In this document: positions 1-11,965 of the stretch, piece after piece
Layout: each line of letters starts with the position of its first letter
How positions within the stretch are numbered: position 1 is the first letter of the stretch
Assembly (NCBI GenBank): GCA_013339895.1
Contig: JABACO010000007.1
Span: 6,063,313 to 6,127,312 of the forward strand
DNA: 64,000 bases
Reading direction: 5' to 3'
DNA from: Ephydatia muelleri
Lineage: Eukaryota > Porifera > Demospongiae > Spongillida > Spongillidae
Notes under the pieces: model-generated
Database searches by the model: none
Seen by the model: only the letters and a program-made list of their open reading frames with translations
What the model was told of the DNA's origin: nothing
Position numbers and translations under genes: made by a program

Positions 1-1
1 T

Positions 2-1297
2 CAGCAACCAGCCACTAATGTGACCTGGATTGGTATCTCCGCCTCGCTGGGGTTAGTGGTTGGCGTCATCATCGGAATCATCATGGCCGCTGCCATTGTC
101 AACAGGAGAAAATTCCGCTGGTACGACTGGTGTTTTCCTCAGAGCGATGACCATGGCAATGAGAAGGGCGCCAACGGTATGCATTGTGGAATAAGGAAGG
201 AGGAGGGGAGGAAGGGGGAGGAGGGTGGAATAAGAAAGGATGCTGTCATCTTGTACTGTAGCATTCATACTTTGACACAGTGATGTGCAAGTACAGTGTA
301 CGGGTTGCGCATGACAACGTACATGGACATCGGCATGTATGAAAAGTTCATGGTTTAGTGAGTGGTGTAGACAGCACCTACTGCAGTGCTGTATACACAC
401 CATGTACTTTAAATTGTAGGGTGTAGAAGGAGGTTCGTGGTGAAGAAGTGTAAAGGGATGCTTTCAACCTGACTATCGGGACCTATTTGTGTCAAAAAGT
501 ACTGACAGATCATTTTTGTAGTTAGATAACTTCAATTAACGCACACCACAAACATTTACCTTGGGCTTGCTCTGTACTACATGTAGGTGTTGGTCCTGCG
601 AACCACAAGGACTCTGATGGAGAAGAGAAGAAGCATTCATATTGCAACAGTGAGTGAAATGTTTTCTATTTATACAGGTACAGTGTGAGCGTATGTGTAC
701 TTTAATGTACATATACATGCACACTTATGTATGCCGTGTGTTTGTGTGTCAAGCTGAGTTCTGTGGGCACATAGAAAACAGTTTAAAGTTCCCAAAGCCA
801 TAGCTCAATTGAAGTACAGAGCTAGTGAATTGCACCCACACATGCACAATACAGTTAAGTGTGTAAGAAGTACGGACTATTTCATTTGATTTTCAGAGAA
901 CAAGGTGAGCGCTGTCAACGCTCTCTCGAAAGAGGAGGACATAGAGAGGAACAACAATCAAGTCAAGGTCCTTCCTCACCACCCTCCCACAGCTCACCCA
1001 CGCTACGAGGTGCACCATCCGATGAATGGGGCGGGGCCTCGCCACCACACCCACTCGGCAGGCAGCTTGCGGGATCCCAACATCAAGCTGAACAATTCCG
1101 TGCAGGAGCCCATATCGAACAGCGAGAAGGAGCGCTACCGCCACAACTTGGCCAGAGTGAACTCGGTTGTGGAGAGCAATGGCAAGGACCTGTTGCCCGG
1201 TCTGGCCCATGGCGGGGGAGGAGCCATATCTGTCAGCTATACGGCTGGTGTGGGGGTGCACTTGCCTGGAGCGGAGGTAGCTTGTTCTGACTGTTGA
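2..1297 (+). CDS. C-terminal part of a type I transmembrane protein (3 exons, 5' end outside window)
   Basis: Three exons join without a phase conflict: 2-176, 587-649 and 897-1297 (stop TGA 1295-1297), with donors GTATGC and GTGAGT and acceptors ATGTAG and TTTCAG. The visible product is about 212 residues. Residues ~10-33 form one hydrophobic helix (ISASLGLVVGVIIGIIMAAA) followed by the basic stop-transfer NRRK, so the N-terminal part (off the left edge) should be extracellular and the rest cytoplasmic. The tail of ~180 residues is polar, rich in His, Pro, Asn and Ser, and has no domain I recognise. It ends with a Gly-rich stretch and EVACSDC. The architecture fits an adhesion molecule or receptor, but nothing identifies the family. 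The exon structure is seen in the sequence; the topology is inference. Confidence 0.72.
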
Positions 1298-3307
1298 GAA
1301 ATCTCCTACAAGTAACCCAGTAGGGGAGGGACCTATCGTGGTGGTACTGCCATCTGGAATGTACAGTATATCTTTTTTTTGTGTGTGTGTGTGTGTGTTT
1401 GTTTGTCTCCTGGATAGGCATTTCACCCGCCATGTCAATCTTGCACATACATGTACAGTACATGTAGACGTGCATCTTTCTATTCAATACTGAATCAGTA
1501 GTAGCGTGTTTTTTTGTTGTTTTTTTGCACCACTGCTGTACAGAATATTTTTTCCTCCTTTTGCTTGGTTTCTTGCTGTTCTATATACACTCAGTTCTGG
1601 ATTACGTTTTTTGCAATTTATTTTTGTCTGTTTGTATTGAATGTGTGTATATTTTCAATTTTTGTGTGCATGTCTTCTTTTTTTTTTTTTTTTTTCCTTC
1701 GAATCACGAGTACATTGTATGCGTTGCGGGTCAAATGAGGCACGTGGCCCTACGTGCATCCCAAGGACGCAAATGTCTGTAACAAAGCGCGAAACTTGTA
1801 CACTGTACTTGATCATGATTGAATCGACAGTATATAGTCATAGTGGCGACAGGATTTTTCTAGCGAGACACGTTCTATGCATGAATTGCTTCTACCAGTA
1901 AGTTGAGCAGACCTGTATGAAGGACTGTGTTGTGTGCAATCACAGTTTGCAAGAAATGAGTTGCTTGCATGGAATAGTATTGTGTTTTCAACACAGGGAG
2001 TATAATGGCTCTATCGCGGATTTGTTGCAATGCATTTAGAGAATGTATAACACCACCACCCGGCTTAGGGATAGCTTAATCTCGTTCCTTCCTCTTTCAC
2101 CCTCCCGTGTCGCATGATTCCACCTACCGACCCCTAACTTAAACTTGTTTTTACTTCCCCGAACAAAAGAAAGTTCAGTTTTAATTTATTTTTTTACAAT
2201 TAAAAATTCACTACATACAAATGATTTAATTGCCGTAGGGAGCACAAATTGCAGCTGTACTGTGTGTGTACATGCATAGTTGAAGCAGTGATCAAATGCT
2301 ATAGTGTGAGTGCAAGTCGTAACGCGATGACTATACCACCGCGGGTGTCCTGCGGGACTCGTGCACTAATGTACCCTGCATGCCACCAAGTACCATTTGT
2401 CGGCTTGAGTAATATATGCTAGTTGGCATTATTGGAAATTGATCAATGAACTCTTTCGCGGACAAAGCGCGGTACACATGTAGTATATGATCTATGGAAA
2501 TACCGTTGCAGGAAACATATCTCATTGTCAAGGAACTTTCCAATCTCCAACCTGCATGTGCCAACAAGAAAATACCCAAAACACCAACGAAATGTTTGCA
2601 GCACGTGCGCAACACTTAAATTGACTATCCAATTGCGCTCAACCTCCTTATAAACCCCCAACCACGTGAGCCAATCCCAATTGGGAGGGAGCTAAGTTTC
2701 TGTCTAATTCGCTACGTTCAACCGACAAAAACTTACCAGTCACTGAACGTCAATTGTATGTATGCATGCAATCAAATTACATGTAAGACCACCTATATAG
2801 GTTCATTGATTTTTCTTTTTTCCCAGAGCATTTAGAGGCTAGAGCATCACCCAGTTCACAGGACATCAGATTTTATTGCATGCATGACTTTAGGCCTCTC
2901 GTGGACATGCTGTCATTGTCCAATCATAGGCAATCCTCTGATACGTGCAGACACAGCTATTATGCTTCTTAATTCCATGCACTTTTACATGATTGCAATT
3001 TTATTCCTGCACCGGCAGATGACATACGCTCATCAAAATGTGGTCTTTTAAGCAAGCAGAAAACTACCTATAGATTATCATTATAGCATTAATTGTTCGT
3101 GCATGCAATCCGGCTCTAATTAATGTCGCAACGTTTGAGGAAGACGATGCAAAGATATACGGCTGCCGTGAGCAAGAAGCACATATCATTCCGTAGCGCA
3201 GATTTAGATCTGCACGATCCAGAAAGGATTAACGTCGCGGATCCTCCAATGCCGCTGGAGAGCGACAGAAGATAAGCTAGAATAACAATGCTCTGATTTT
3301 GAAATGT
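1298..3307. other. Non-coding stretch, no gene recognised
   Basis: 3' flank of the membrane protein gene. It holds a short GT run (1380-1399), several T-runs including one at 1678-1695, and AT-rich DNA. Short open frames on both strands show no codon bias, splice logic or known motif. No clear polyadenylation signal stands out directly after the stop. Confidence 0.5.
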
Positions 3308-3315
3308 ATAACCTT

Positions 3316-4925
3316 ATGGCATGTAATTCGTGCCAAAACGAAAAAAGATTACATTGCGTATATATTTTTATTTTATTGTATTTTTTTATTTTTTATTTTT
3401 TATTCAGGGTTAAACGAGAGAAATTTCGAAATAACTGAGTCATAAATAGAGAAAATAGACATCGCGGGACGCTACACCTGGAGTAGTTCCTCCGAACGTG
3501 AATAGAGGCATAGATATTAGAGTAGAAGGATAGGAAACACAGCCAATTAACACAATGTAACACCTGCAGTCCGCATAGTTCTCGTACCCAGGCCATCATC
3601 ATGGCAAGATGCCAAGTCTTCTTTGACGGTAGGTCTTCAGGTGGAATAGAGACTGGAAACACACTGACTTTATCTAACATTATGTGCACTAGTAGCGCTA
3701 AGGGGCCATCCTTTGCCTTCTTCTTTATTCTACAGTCCAGCCTAAACTTGCAGTGCCCAGTCCGATCATCAGTTCTATAGAGACATGAAACGGCACCTTT
3801 TTTTCTCCCTGTAAAGAAGCATGTTATTACAAAACCAAAATGCGTTGCTGTATAGAATACATGCCCCAACATATGTACTCAATATGGCCCAGAACAGTAT
3901 CAAAATACGCACGTTACAAGCCACAGTTCGACCCCATATCAGAAACTAGTTATTTGGCCCTCACACGTACAACATCTATCTGGTATAGGGTAAACATATA
4001 CCATGCTGTGTAGTTTCACGAGAGCTATACGAAATATCATGCCAATACAATTTAGACGCATCCGTTTGTATTCAGTTCGCCTCAGTTCACTTATATATGT
4101 AATTACTACAAACGCGCGTATCTACCGTTATAGGCATGCACCACTTTTAAAACTTTCATCGCCGTGATCAGCGTTCGCAGCTCTATCGGAATCCATACAC
4201 AAACGTTCTCTTTCTCTTAAAACTCTTGTCGTCGTTTTGGGGGAGTAGCATATAACACTCAATTAACAACTATGCGGACTGCGCGCCTAAAAATCTATGG
4301 TAGAGTATTGCTCACGTGATTTGTTTCCTATCCTTCTACTCTAATATCCATGATAGAGGTAAGTATGTCCGATGTACACAAAGCTCTTACTATGAGCAGC
4401 ATCCACGCTTCCGTCTCCCGCGATTATATGATCTGCATTTCCCCCCACCACGCGACTTCCTCTTCATCTCTCATACAGGCCTCCGTTTTAATTTGCGATG
4501 ACTGCTAGTACGTGATTGGAACATACTAAAAGACGCCCACGTTCCTTTGCCACACCCTTGGACATGTACTGCTATATAATAAACTAGCACAGGAGAAGAG
4601 TGCCAACACAGGGAACGAGAAACGTAACTGTGGCTGACACTTTGCAGTACCCGACACTCCACCAATCAAAACTACAGAACGCAATATTGCATTCCTGGGG
4701 TGAAGTGTATGTGTCATATACAATTTCTTGTTGTAAACATGAGCATGTGATATTGTTTCAGAAGAATGATGCCAGGTATAGACTTAGTCTGGGTACCTGA
4801 CTGATGATGGGTACCCAGACTAGTGTAGAAATACTTTAATTTGTCTGTCCATGGGGGGTTGACCTTGCATATTAATCTGCTTCTTCCTGTATGTGAGTAT
4901 GGTGCTATATGCTGATGATATCATC
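3316..4925. repeat. Left terminal inverted repeat arm of the 8.65 kb element
   Basis: Reverse complement of 11208-11965 once the inserted MITE (3509-4352 plus its 7 bp duplication) is removed. Similarity fades inward of about 4925, after a stretch reading GTATGGTGCTATATGCT. The short open frames in this arm recur in the right arm only because the arms are copies; they are not genes. Confidence 0.8.
3509..4352. mobile_element. 844 bp MITE-like element inserted in the left arm, 31 bp inverted ends, 7 bp target duplication
   Basis: The ends are CATAGATATTAGAGTAGAAG (left) and the complement of CATGGATATTAGAGTAGAAG (right), extending on to GGATAGGAAACA. The 7 bp duplication ATAGAGG lies at 3502-3508 and 4353-4359. 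The right arm of the host element keeps the uninterrupted site (AATAGAGGTAAG near 11770), so the insertion boundaries are certain. The interior shows no credible coding. A second, shorter member of the family lies at 13523-13983. Confidence 0.85.
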
Positions 4926-5063
4926 TGTACATCAGTTTAAATAATATAATTATATTGAATCTTCTCTTCTATTCTGTTTTGCAGCACACAAATGTGTAAA
5001 AATTACACAGTTCTTGTCTGGAAGTTAAGGTGGAGGCTGGTAGTCAATTGACACCTGAGCTTA

Positions 5064-5460
5064 AGGTAATCTCACCCAGCAGATGTTCTGGTGGCTGATT
5101 GGGAGAGAGGAAGGCCAGCTGCTTGTGATATAACTGTTACCTCACCACCCACCCAGGCTGCTTTTCTGAATGATGCAGGTACTGCATCAGCTGTTGCCAA
5201 GTCTCACAAACATGTTTCCAAAGGCCCTAATTGCCAGGAACTGGGCAGGGTGTGTGTTCCCCTGGCTGTTGAGACATATGGCAACTAGGGCAGAGAAGCA
5301 AACATCACATCCTCCTGTTTGGCCTCTGCATGGACTTGTAGTCTGTGTTTCTCTGCCTAAAAGTAAGGTCACTTCAGATCTTTATGGCAGACTGAGCCTC
5401 ATATGCATGGTCTGTGGCAAGCGCCATTTTGGCAAGAAGCCTGCCCCAACCTATTGATTT
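5064..5460 (+). pseudogene. LINE fragment: restriction-like endonuclease end of a reverse transcriptase protein
   Basis: Plus-strand translation gives ADVLVADWERGRPAACDITV followed by CQELGRVCVPLAVETYGN, and after a frame break a weak match to the terminal SKVTSDLYGRL..VR block. This matches the C-terminal PD-(D/E)XK-like region (the catalytic pattern ADVLV...FDVTV) that follows the RT in a family of non-LTR elements I recall from sponge and cnidarian genomes. The RT itself is absent. Internal stops make it a dead fragment. Confidence 0.6.
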
Positions 5461-5689
5461 AGTGTAGTTTATGCATTTATGTTTGGAACTGTGGATAGTT
5501 TTTAAAAAGTAGTGATGTTGTATTCTTTCATGTAATTGTATTTGTATTATTATCATTCATAATAATAAAATATTCATAATGACAATTACAAACTGCATAC
5601 ACCACATATCGATATCACTAAGCACTAAAATATACACAAATTCAAACCAACAGTTCAACTGCAACTATGCACTAATTCCCTACCTAAAA

Positions 5690-6256
5690 TGGCCTTAGCC
5701 ACTGATCTCACTAAGGATAAATTGATATGGCCATAGATTTCTGCAATCATTTTTGGATTTGAGGCTGGCCTGGCTGAATGCAAGCAGAGAAGCTAGGCAG
5801 GAGAACACACTCTGAGCCTCTTCCTCCAATTGCCATATGTCTCGACGGCAAGTAGAATGCATGACCATCCCAACTCCTGGCACTTAGCATCGTTGGCAGC
5901 ATGCTTCCTTGATTCAGCTACAAATGCTGCTGCCCCAAGTGCCACACTAGCTTCACTGAGGGTGACAGGAGTGAGTGACAATGTAATAGTGCCGTAGGTT
6001 TTCCTCTGTCCAAACCCTGAACAAGGACATCTGCAGGGCGGGAGTTGACATTATCTCTGCCTAAGCCATATCCCACTTTGGCCTTTACTGGAAGATGGGC
6101 ATGATAACAGAAATCAGCAAAGATGTCTCTCAGATGGTTGTGCTGAGCAATGACATCTCCACCATGTCTGCAGGAGGCAGCATGATGACTAAGCGGATCA
6201 AAGGCAACGCCAGGGCAAAAGGGGCACAGAGAACCACCTGAGGTATCTACATCCAT
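5690..6256 (-). pseudogene. LINE fragment: CCHC zinc motif plus restriction-like endonuclease module
   Basis: Minus-strand reading begins SGGSLCPFCPGVAFDPLSHH, then AASCRHGG, giving a C-x2-C...H...C zinc motif. It continues as RPADVLVQGLDRGKP, then in other frames as ASVALGAAAFVAESRKHAAN and LAVETYGNW. The zinc motif followed by the nuclease core is the C-terminal layout of R2/CRE-like non-LTR retrotransposons. At least two frame changes break it. It is the best preserved of several such fragments here. Confidence 0.65.
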
Positions 6257-6399
6257 TATATATTATTATAACTTAAATGAAAAATACAATGGGCTGCTCA
6301 AATGAATACATCACATGTATTATTATTATTATGTACCCATGATTATTAATAATTACTCATTACTCATTTCACAAATGAATCATAAATGAAACACACTAC

Positions 6400-6510
6400 T
6401 AACCTCACACACATTGACTTCAGAAGGAAAGTAGGATCTGCTAAGGATGGCTCTGGCATTAGACCTGACCAAATTTAGATTTAGATGACCAAATAGGCTG
6501 CTCAGCATTT
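6400..6510 (-). pseudogene. LINE 3' end scrap
   Basis: The minus-strand peptide LFGHLNLNLVRSNARAIL matches the terminal block of the same LINE protein (consensus in this window: YGRLNLSLVRS.ARAIL). It is too short to stand alone and is separated by AT-rich sequence from the larger fragment at 5690-6256. Confidence 0.45.
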
Positions 6511-6569
6511 GTGATTTGCAGGTGTTGGTTTTAAATACCAGATGTGAAGCCAACTGTGACAAAGCCTAT

Positions 6570-7220
6570 TATCACATCGTGTAAAAGTGGGTTTGGCTTC
6601 CAAGTACAAATGTACACTGGGAACAACAAACAGGGAATAGACTAAATAAGGGGGGAAATCTGCAACCTTTACAATGAGGTCAACAGGTGAATGTAAGCAG
6701 TTGAAGGCATGGCCCATGAATGACGATGGGGAGAGAGAAGGAAAGATAGCAGCGCATCCAGGCCATGGTTGAGCGTATGAATAACTGGCCCCACTTTGCA
6801 GACAGCAAGGCAGCGGTGTGCTTCACTGCCCGGGCTTGTATGCAACTGTGGCCTCTCTAAGTCTCCATTGGCAGATATAATAAGTGGAGTAATAGAGGCA
6901 TGCCAACGCTCATTGCTCATTTCTTTGAGGTCTCATGGAAATTGTAGCAGGCAAAATGCTGGGTTGTCTATTTGAGGAGGGGTGGAAGGGTTTATGTTAA
7001 AGAGGTTTACGTTAAAGAATGCCCTCTCAAATCAACTCCCACAGAATCCATCTGCTGTACATCAAGACATGCATCTTGGAAGTTGGCTGAGGTAGTAGTG
7101 AGATCTCACCTGTGATGGGCTGTAGATGAGGTTCCAATGAAACATTGTGGCAGATTTCAGACAGAAGATAGGCTGTGTAATCTCTGATCTTGATGTGTCT
7201 AGTGGAAAGTAAGCACCTTT
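6570..7220 (-). pseudogene. LINE-type RT protein C-terminal fragment (second family)
   Basis: On the minus strand, in changing frames: IRDYTAYLLSEICHNVSLEP then HLQPITG (7210-7080), PSSNRQPS..LPATISM (near 6960), HASITPLIISANGDL (6890-6840) and MAWMRCYLSFSL (near 6760). The order matches a family whose C-terminus I recall as LLSE..H.V.VEP.LQPLTGE, then FFDVRVFNP, then A.FTPLVFS..GG, then WLRCRLSFSLLR. It is a restriction-like endonuclease module related to but distinct from 5690-6256, heavily decayed, with several frame shifts. Confidence 0.5.
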
Positions 7221-8280
7221 TGGACAGAGGAATAATTGAATTCCTTACCAGTTATAGGAAGGTTCTATTTTGCGCCAAAAAATAAAAAAGGTTTGTGAGC
7301 CAACAACAACAGCTAGCAATACCTGAATCTATTATTAACCAGACCCCCTCCCATGCCCAAATGGTCCATTACCTGCACCCAGCCCCACCCAGGCTAAATA
7401 AAACACCACGCCTGTGTATACATGTATGCATATGGAAGTGTATTCTAATATCATTATAATTTATCGCATTGCCAAATGATTATGACATGCGTGTACATGT
7501 ATATGAATGCAAGATGATTGCAGGCTAATAATAGATATACTTAAACATGTACCTGTAATGTTAGTTGAATACCAATCATCTCAGACTTGACACTTGTATT
7601 TTGAATGTATGTTACCTCTATCTCAATATCTTCACTGAACATTAGCTGAAATTTAGTGGCTGTTGCAATCAGCTGCCAGTTGGAATTAGTTTCAAAAGGA
7701 TGCTCACACCTGCCTCACCTGTCTAAGTGTGGCCATGCCACGATGCTGACACAACTGCTGTACACTCTCGAGCTCTTTCAATTAGGACACATCTGTATCT
7801 GATGTTCCACCTTGTCAGACTGTCTTTTGCAGTCAAGTTTCTGCTGCTTGTACTCAACAACTTCTACAACTTCATTCGTTGCTTTTGGAGCTCAACATGT
7901 ACCTTCATTGCTTAATTGCTGCTCCAACATATAGTCTCTTTGTCCATCTTGTTGCTGCTGGTCCTCTTGTATGGCCACTTCTATTTGCTTCTTACAGGCT
8001 GGCTGTTGCTTATGTGTACTGATGGTTCACATGTATGGCCTCCATTTTCCTCCTCAGCAATGAATTACTGCATGGATACATGCGCAGGAAAAGTTAGCAA
8101 TTTGACCCAGTAACTCAGATCTTTTCTGCCCCAGAAGGGCAATAATAAATTAAAATGATTATAAGAAAAGTAACTACAATAAACATGTAACAAATGGCAT
8201 GTACATACATGAAAATGGTCCAATTTGCAAAAGATAACAGCATGTAGATAAACACACAAATACACATTTATACCTAGGCA
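7221..8280. other. AT-rich interior of the long-TIR element, no gene recognised
   Basis: Between LINE fragments. Short frames on both strands lack motifs or consistent splice structure. An unlocated LINE or transposase remnant cannot be excluded. Confidence 0.4.
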
Positions 8281-8296
8281 TACACACACACACAAA

Positions 8297-8383
<87 letters not shown>
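8281..8383. repeat. (CA)n microsatellite
   Basis: About 100 bp of CA dinucleotide, slightly interrupted at its left edge. The long Cys-Val open frames on the opposite strand are artefacts of the repeat. Confidence 0.97.
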
Positions 8384-8457
8384 CTCAACATGTACATGTA
8401 AGGTCCGGTAGTCCAGCTCCATCATCAAATCCTGTTCCACTTCTCCATTTGGTTCTG

Positions 8458-8740
8458 GATCCTCAAAGACATACAATCGTGGCCCTCAGAATGGCAAAGG
8501 ACAGCCTGGCTCGTATCCATCCTGCAACTTCAGCATATGTTTATTTTCCACATTTGAGCTATTTTGTCAGCAAGGAATTGTATGAAACATTCTGCTTCTC
8601 GGCCCAAAACTCCATCAACGGATACAACTAGTGGTGTAAATGAAGCACGCCGTGCTTCTGCTGCATCATTGTATTTCCTCTTCTTTTCTTCTTCAACTGA
8701 CGATAGGATAGAGGCAACATCCTGGTGCAAATACGACGGA
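8458..8740 (-). pseudogene. LINE fragment: FTPLVVS...GWIRARLSFAILRAT end module
   Basis: Minus strand reads EEEKKRKYNDAAEARRASFT then PLVVSVDGVLGREAECFI, and in another frame AEVAGWIRARLSFAILRAT. The same module recurs at 27950-28150 in the helicase intron ([19 protein letters not shown]). It is the extreme C-terminus of an RT-bearing non-LTR protein, with one frame shift visible. Confidence 0.6.
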
Positions 8741-9685
8741 GCGTCAGTGTATCAAACAACGCAACCTGCCATACCCCTCCAATACTAAGATCCCAGTAAC
8801 TCAGATGGTTTATTCATCAATATGCACTACAAAATCAAATCAATTCAAACCAAATTACCTGCATAATTTCATTTCCACTTTCAATTGGTTTTTATATATA
8901 AGTCAATTCTTGTGCACGGAGGAATTGTTTTGCATTATCAACAATTTTGTTCAAAACAGACTTGCAAATATGTTTTGAACAAATATATACTACTGCTCAA
9001 ACATGTAGTTTAATTATCTTAGCAACTACATTATTTGTCTTTTCTGACCCATGCCACCCCAAAATTTGTTGGTACATGTATAATGCCGGGTGTCCGCAAA
9101 TGAAGGCAAAGGTTTAAATGAATACGTATTTCTTTATAGGACTACCAATCTTAATGAATTTATACAATGCACTTAGTCAAAAGTTTGAAATCAAACTTAA
9201 AACCACACAAAGACCACTCTTAATTAACTTTTTAAAAAAGAACATTGACTTTACATAAGTCTTGACATGTACTGCACCTAAAGTTGTGATTTCCTTCTTC
9301 AATGGCCACCACATGCAAGAATATTTGTGCTTAGTGGGAAATAGAGGTTCATTGAACCAGATTGTTATATTATGTATGGTTGTGTATTAATTTTATACCT
9401 GTAAATTTGCATCTTTAGCCAAGTAACAAAAGTGTTATAAATTTGTGTAATGTATGAACTTTTAATGATTAATCTCTTGCAATCCTTATTTAAGGATGGC
9501 CATCCTTTAATAAGGATGATGACCCCTTTCTAAAAGAATGAAGCACACTTGGTGCTTTATTTTAGATTACTGGTTAATAAGATTCAAGATGATGCAGATC
9601 AGCGATACTGCCGCGGTTCAGACAGGTTTGGCTTGCTCAAAAACCAATACTACAGTTTCAATATGGCGAATTTATAATTTACCTC
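8741..9685. other. AT-rich, no gene recognised
   Basis: Interior of the long-TIR element between the LINE fragment and the piggyBac-like fragment. It contains a small hairpin-forming stretch around 9485-9525 (AAGGATGGCCATCCTT). Nothing else is supported. Confidence 0.4.
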
Positions 9686-9689
9686 ATAT

Positions 9690-10062
9690 ATAAGACCCAT
9701 GGCAAGACATCCGACCTATCATTGAGGATTTCAACCTCACCCGTCAAAAGAGCATAAGTCCAGGTTGCCTCCTGCCAGTGGATGAATGTATAAGTGCATG
9801 GAAGGGTTCTGATGGAGAAAGAGAATGCCACATAAGACCAAAATCAGTTGCACATAAACCAGAGGGTGTTGGGGTTGAAACGAAAGCTTTGGCATGTGGG
9901 GAAACTGGTATTATTTTGAAATTGGTTATAATGGAAGGAAAGGAAGCAAACCGAAGGAAGGATTTCTCACAGGAATATGGTGAGGGAACGGCTGTGACAC
10001 TTCGATTGACAAAAGAGTACTATGGCACTGGAAGAGTAGTGAATGCAGGCTCCGCCAAGTGA
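9690..10062 (+). pseudogene. PiggyBac-like transposase fragment (catalytic domain start)
   Basis: Plus-strand frame: DPWQDIRPIIEDFN, SPGCLLPVDECISAWKG, HKPEGVGVETKALACGETG and EGKEANRRKDFSQEYGEGT, then TLRLTKEYYGTGRVVNAGSA and a stop at 10060-10062. The order (a D near the start in 'VDECISAW', 'KPEGVGVETK', 'EYG..TAVTLRL', 'GRVV.A') matches the DDE_Tnp_1_7 (PGBD-like) transposase core through the second aspartate region, where a D would be expected in place of N in VVNAGS. The upstream N-terminus and the C-terminus are missing. No TTAA-flanked ends were found, so it is a remnant inside the long-TIR element. Confidence 0.65.
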
Positions 10063-11207
10063 ATGGACAAAATCTTGAAAACGCACAGTGTGTTAATGGC
10101 AAAACCGATTAGAGCTAGAACACTGCCATAGAATGTATTAAGTAGCACACACACATCAAGCTTCATAAAACATCCCAAAAAAGTTATACTTGTCATACTT
10201 TTTTCTGTGACAATTAAATTATACACATAATGTATTTTCATCCTTTTTTTGCATCGTGTAACCAAGGGTGTGATTTAGAAAATAGATTGACAATTGGTAA
10301 ATTTATGATAGACACATTAAACAACAGTGCAAAAATGGATGACAAAACCATTTATAATGAATTTTCAAATATTGGTCCTACGCGTAGGACTTGGCTCTGG
10401 AGATTAAAGGTTAAGATTTATTTACATTAAATTTGATTTTAGTTAATTATAATTTGATAAATCCTTCCCAGCTGATAGAGCCCGTCTGTTTTTCTATTTC
10501 ATCTCCACATGCTTCGAGCTGGCTTTCTGTAATCTGCTCTATAGGTCTAGGTGTGCCCTACACCTTGAACATGTCCAGTGGTGGCTAGATCTGACACCTC
10601 ATTGTTCACAGTGTGCACTTCGTTTGTTACAGTAGCTTTTTAGATCCTTTAGAACATTATGCTGTAATGTACAAATGTGAGGATGATACTATTTCCAGCA
10701 CAACAGACTCAAAGATATCTTGGCAGTATTGTGTCATCGTGTCAGCTGTCAGTCCAGGTGGAAGTAGGCTCTGCATGGGATTAGCACAGTCAATGCCAGC
10801 AGACATTCTATTTATGGATTGAAATTGGAGAAAGCAAGCCGTTTTGACATCTCTGTTGCTTCACTGCTTAATACAAATATATTGTTGCCACAAGAGCAAC
10901 AGCATGTGCAGCTGAGCTGAGGATATACTAATAGTGCTGAGTTGAGTGGGTTTGCATTCCTGGAATTGTATGGACAGCAGTGTTTCTCTAGTTTGGCATC
11001 AAGGTTTGCCATCCATTGTTCATCATGATCACAAGCCACCTTTGAATTTGATTTAAGGCTGAATATTTGTTTAGTGAGGGCCAATACTGTTGTCCAGGTC
11101 CTAGAATATCAGTGTGCATGCCTGTAATGTGGTAAATATTTGTTCATGTCAAATTTCTTCCAAAGCTACTGGAGTGATGGAAGTTGATAAAGGTATTTTG
11201 GGACACC
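10063..11207. other. Interior sequence of the long-TIR element, no gene recognised
   Basis: Short open frames of 66-90 codons on both strands, none with recognisable motifs. A 14 bp palindrome TCCTACGCGTAGGA lies at 10376-10389. This is where an element-encoded transposase might be sought by profile search. Confidence 0.4.
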
Positions 11208-11965
11208 CTACAATGTTATCATAAGCATACAGCACCATACCCACACCCACATACTGGCAGAAGCAGGTCAACCCCCCATGGACAGACAAATTAAAGCCTC
11301 TAGCCTAATTCTACACTAGTATGGGTACCCATTATCAGTTGGGTAAGTCTACACCTGGCATCATTCTTCTGAAACAATATCACATGCTCATGTTTACAAC
11401 AAGAAATTGTATATGACACATACACTTCACCCCAGGAATGCAATATTGCGTTCTGTAGTTTTGATTGGTGGAGTGTCGGGTACTGCAAAGTGTCAGCCAC
11501 AGTTACGTTTCTCGTTCCCTGTGTTGGCACTCTTCTCCTGTGCTAGTTTATTATATAGCAGTACATGTCCAAGGGTGTGGCAAAGGAACGTGGGCGTCTT
11601 TTAGTATGTTCCAATCACGTACTAGCAGTCATCGCAAATTAAAACGGAGGCCTGTATGAGAGATGAAGAGGAAGTCGCGTGGTGGGGGGAAATGCAGATC
11701 ATATAATCGCGGGAGACGGAAGCGTGGATGCTGCTCATAGTAAGAGTTTTGTGTACATCGGACATACTTACCTCTATTCACGTTCGGAGGAACTACTCCA
11801 GGTGTAGCGTCCCGCGATGTCTATTTTCTCTATTTATGACTCAGTTATTTCGAAATTTCTCTCGTTTAACCCTGAATAAAAATATAAAAATAAAAAAAAT
11901 ACAATAAAATAAAAATATATACGCAATGTAATCTTTTTTTCGTTTTGGCACGAATTACATGCCAT
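11208..11965. repeat. Right terminal inverted repeat arm of the 8.65 kb element
   Basis: Uninterrupted inverted copy of the left arm. It preserves the pre-insertion site of the MITE found in the left arm, and ends CATGCCAT followed by the 8 bp duplication ATAACCTT at 11966-11973. Confidence 0.8.

Larger units (their letters stand above)
3316..11965. mobile_element. 8.65 kb DNA element with long (~750 bp) terminal inverted repeats and 8 bp target duplication
   Basis: The ends read ATGGCATGTAATTCGTGCC (left) and its reverse complement (right). They are flanked by identical 8 bp duplications, ATAACCTT, at 3308-3315 and 11966-11973. The inverted arms run from 3316 to about 4925 (interrupted by an 844 bp MITE) and from about 11208 to 11965, and stay nearly identical for hundreds of bases. 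The interior holds LINE fragments and a piggyBac-like transposase fragment, none of which explains an 8 bp duplication with such long arms. Mutator-like, hAT-like, P-like or foldback elements all remain possible, and no matching transposase was recognised inside. It is probably non-autonomous or decayed. The boundaries are directly visible; the superfamily is open. Confidence 0.8.

Noticed and set aside
3393-3872. 159-codon minus-strand frame
   Set aside because: It crosses the boundary of the MITE and the inverted arm and has no motif.
8065-8476. Long Cys-Val open frames
   Set aside because: They are translations of a CA microsatellite.
3316-11965. Polinton/Maverick
   Set aside because: The duplication is 8 bp rather than 6 bp, the length is too short, and no typical Polinton genes are present.
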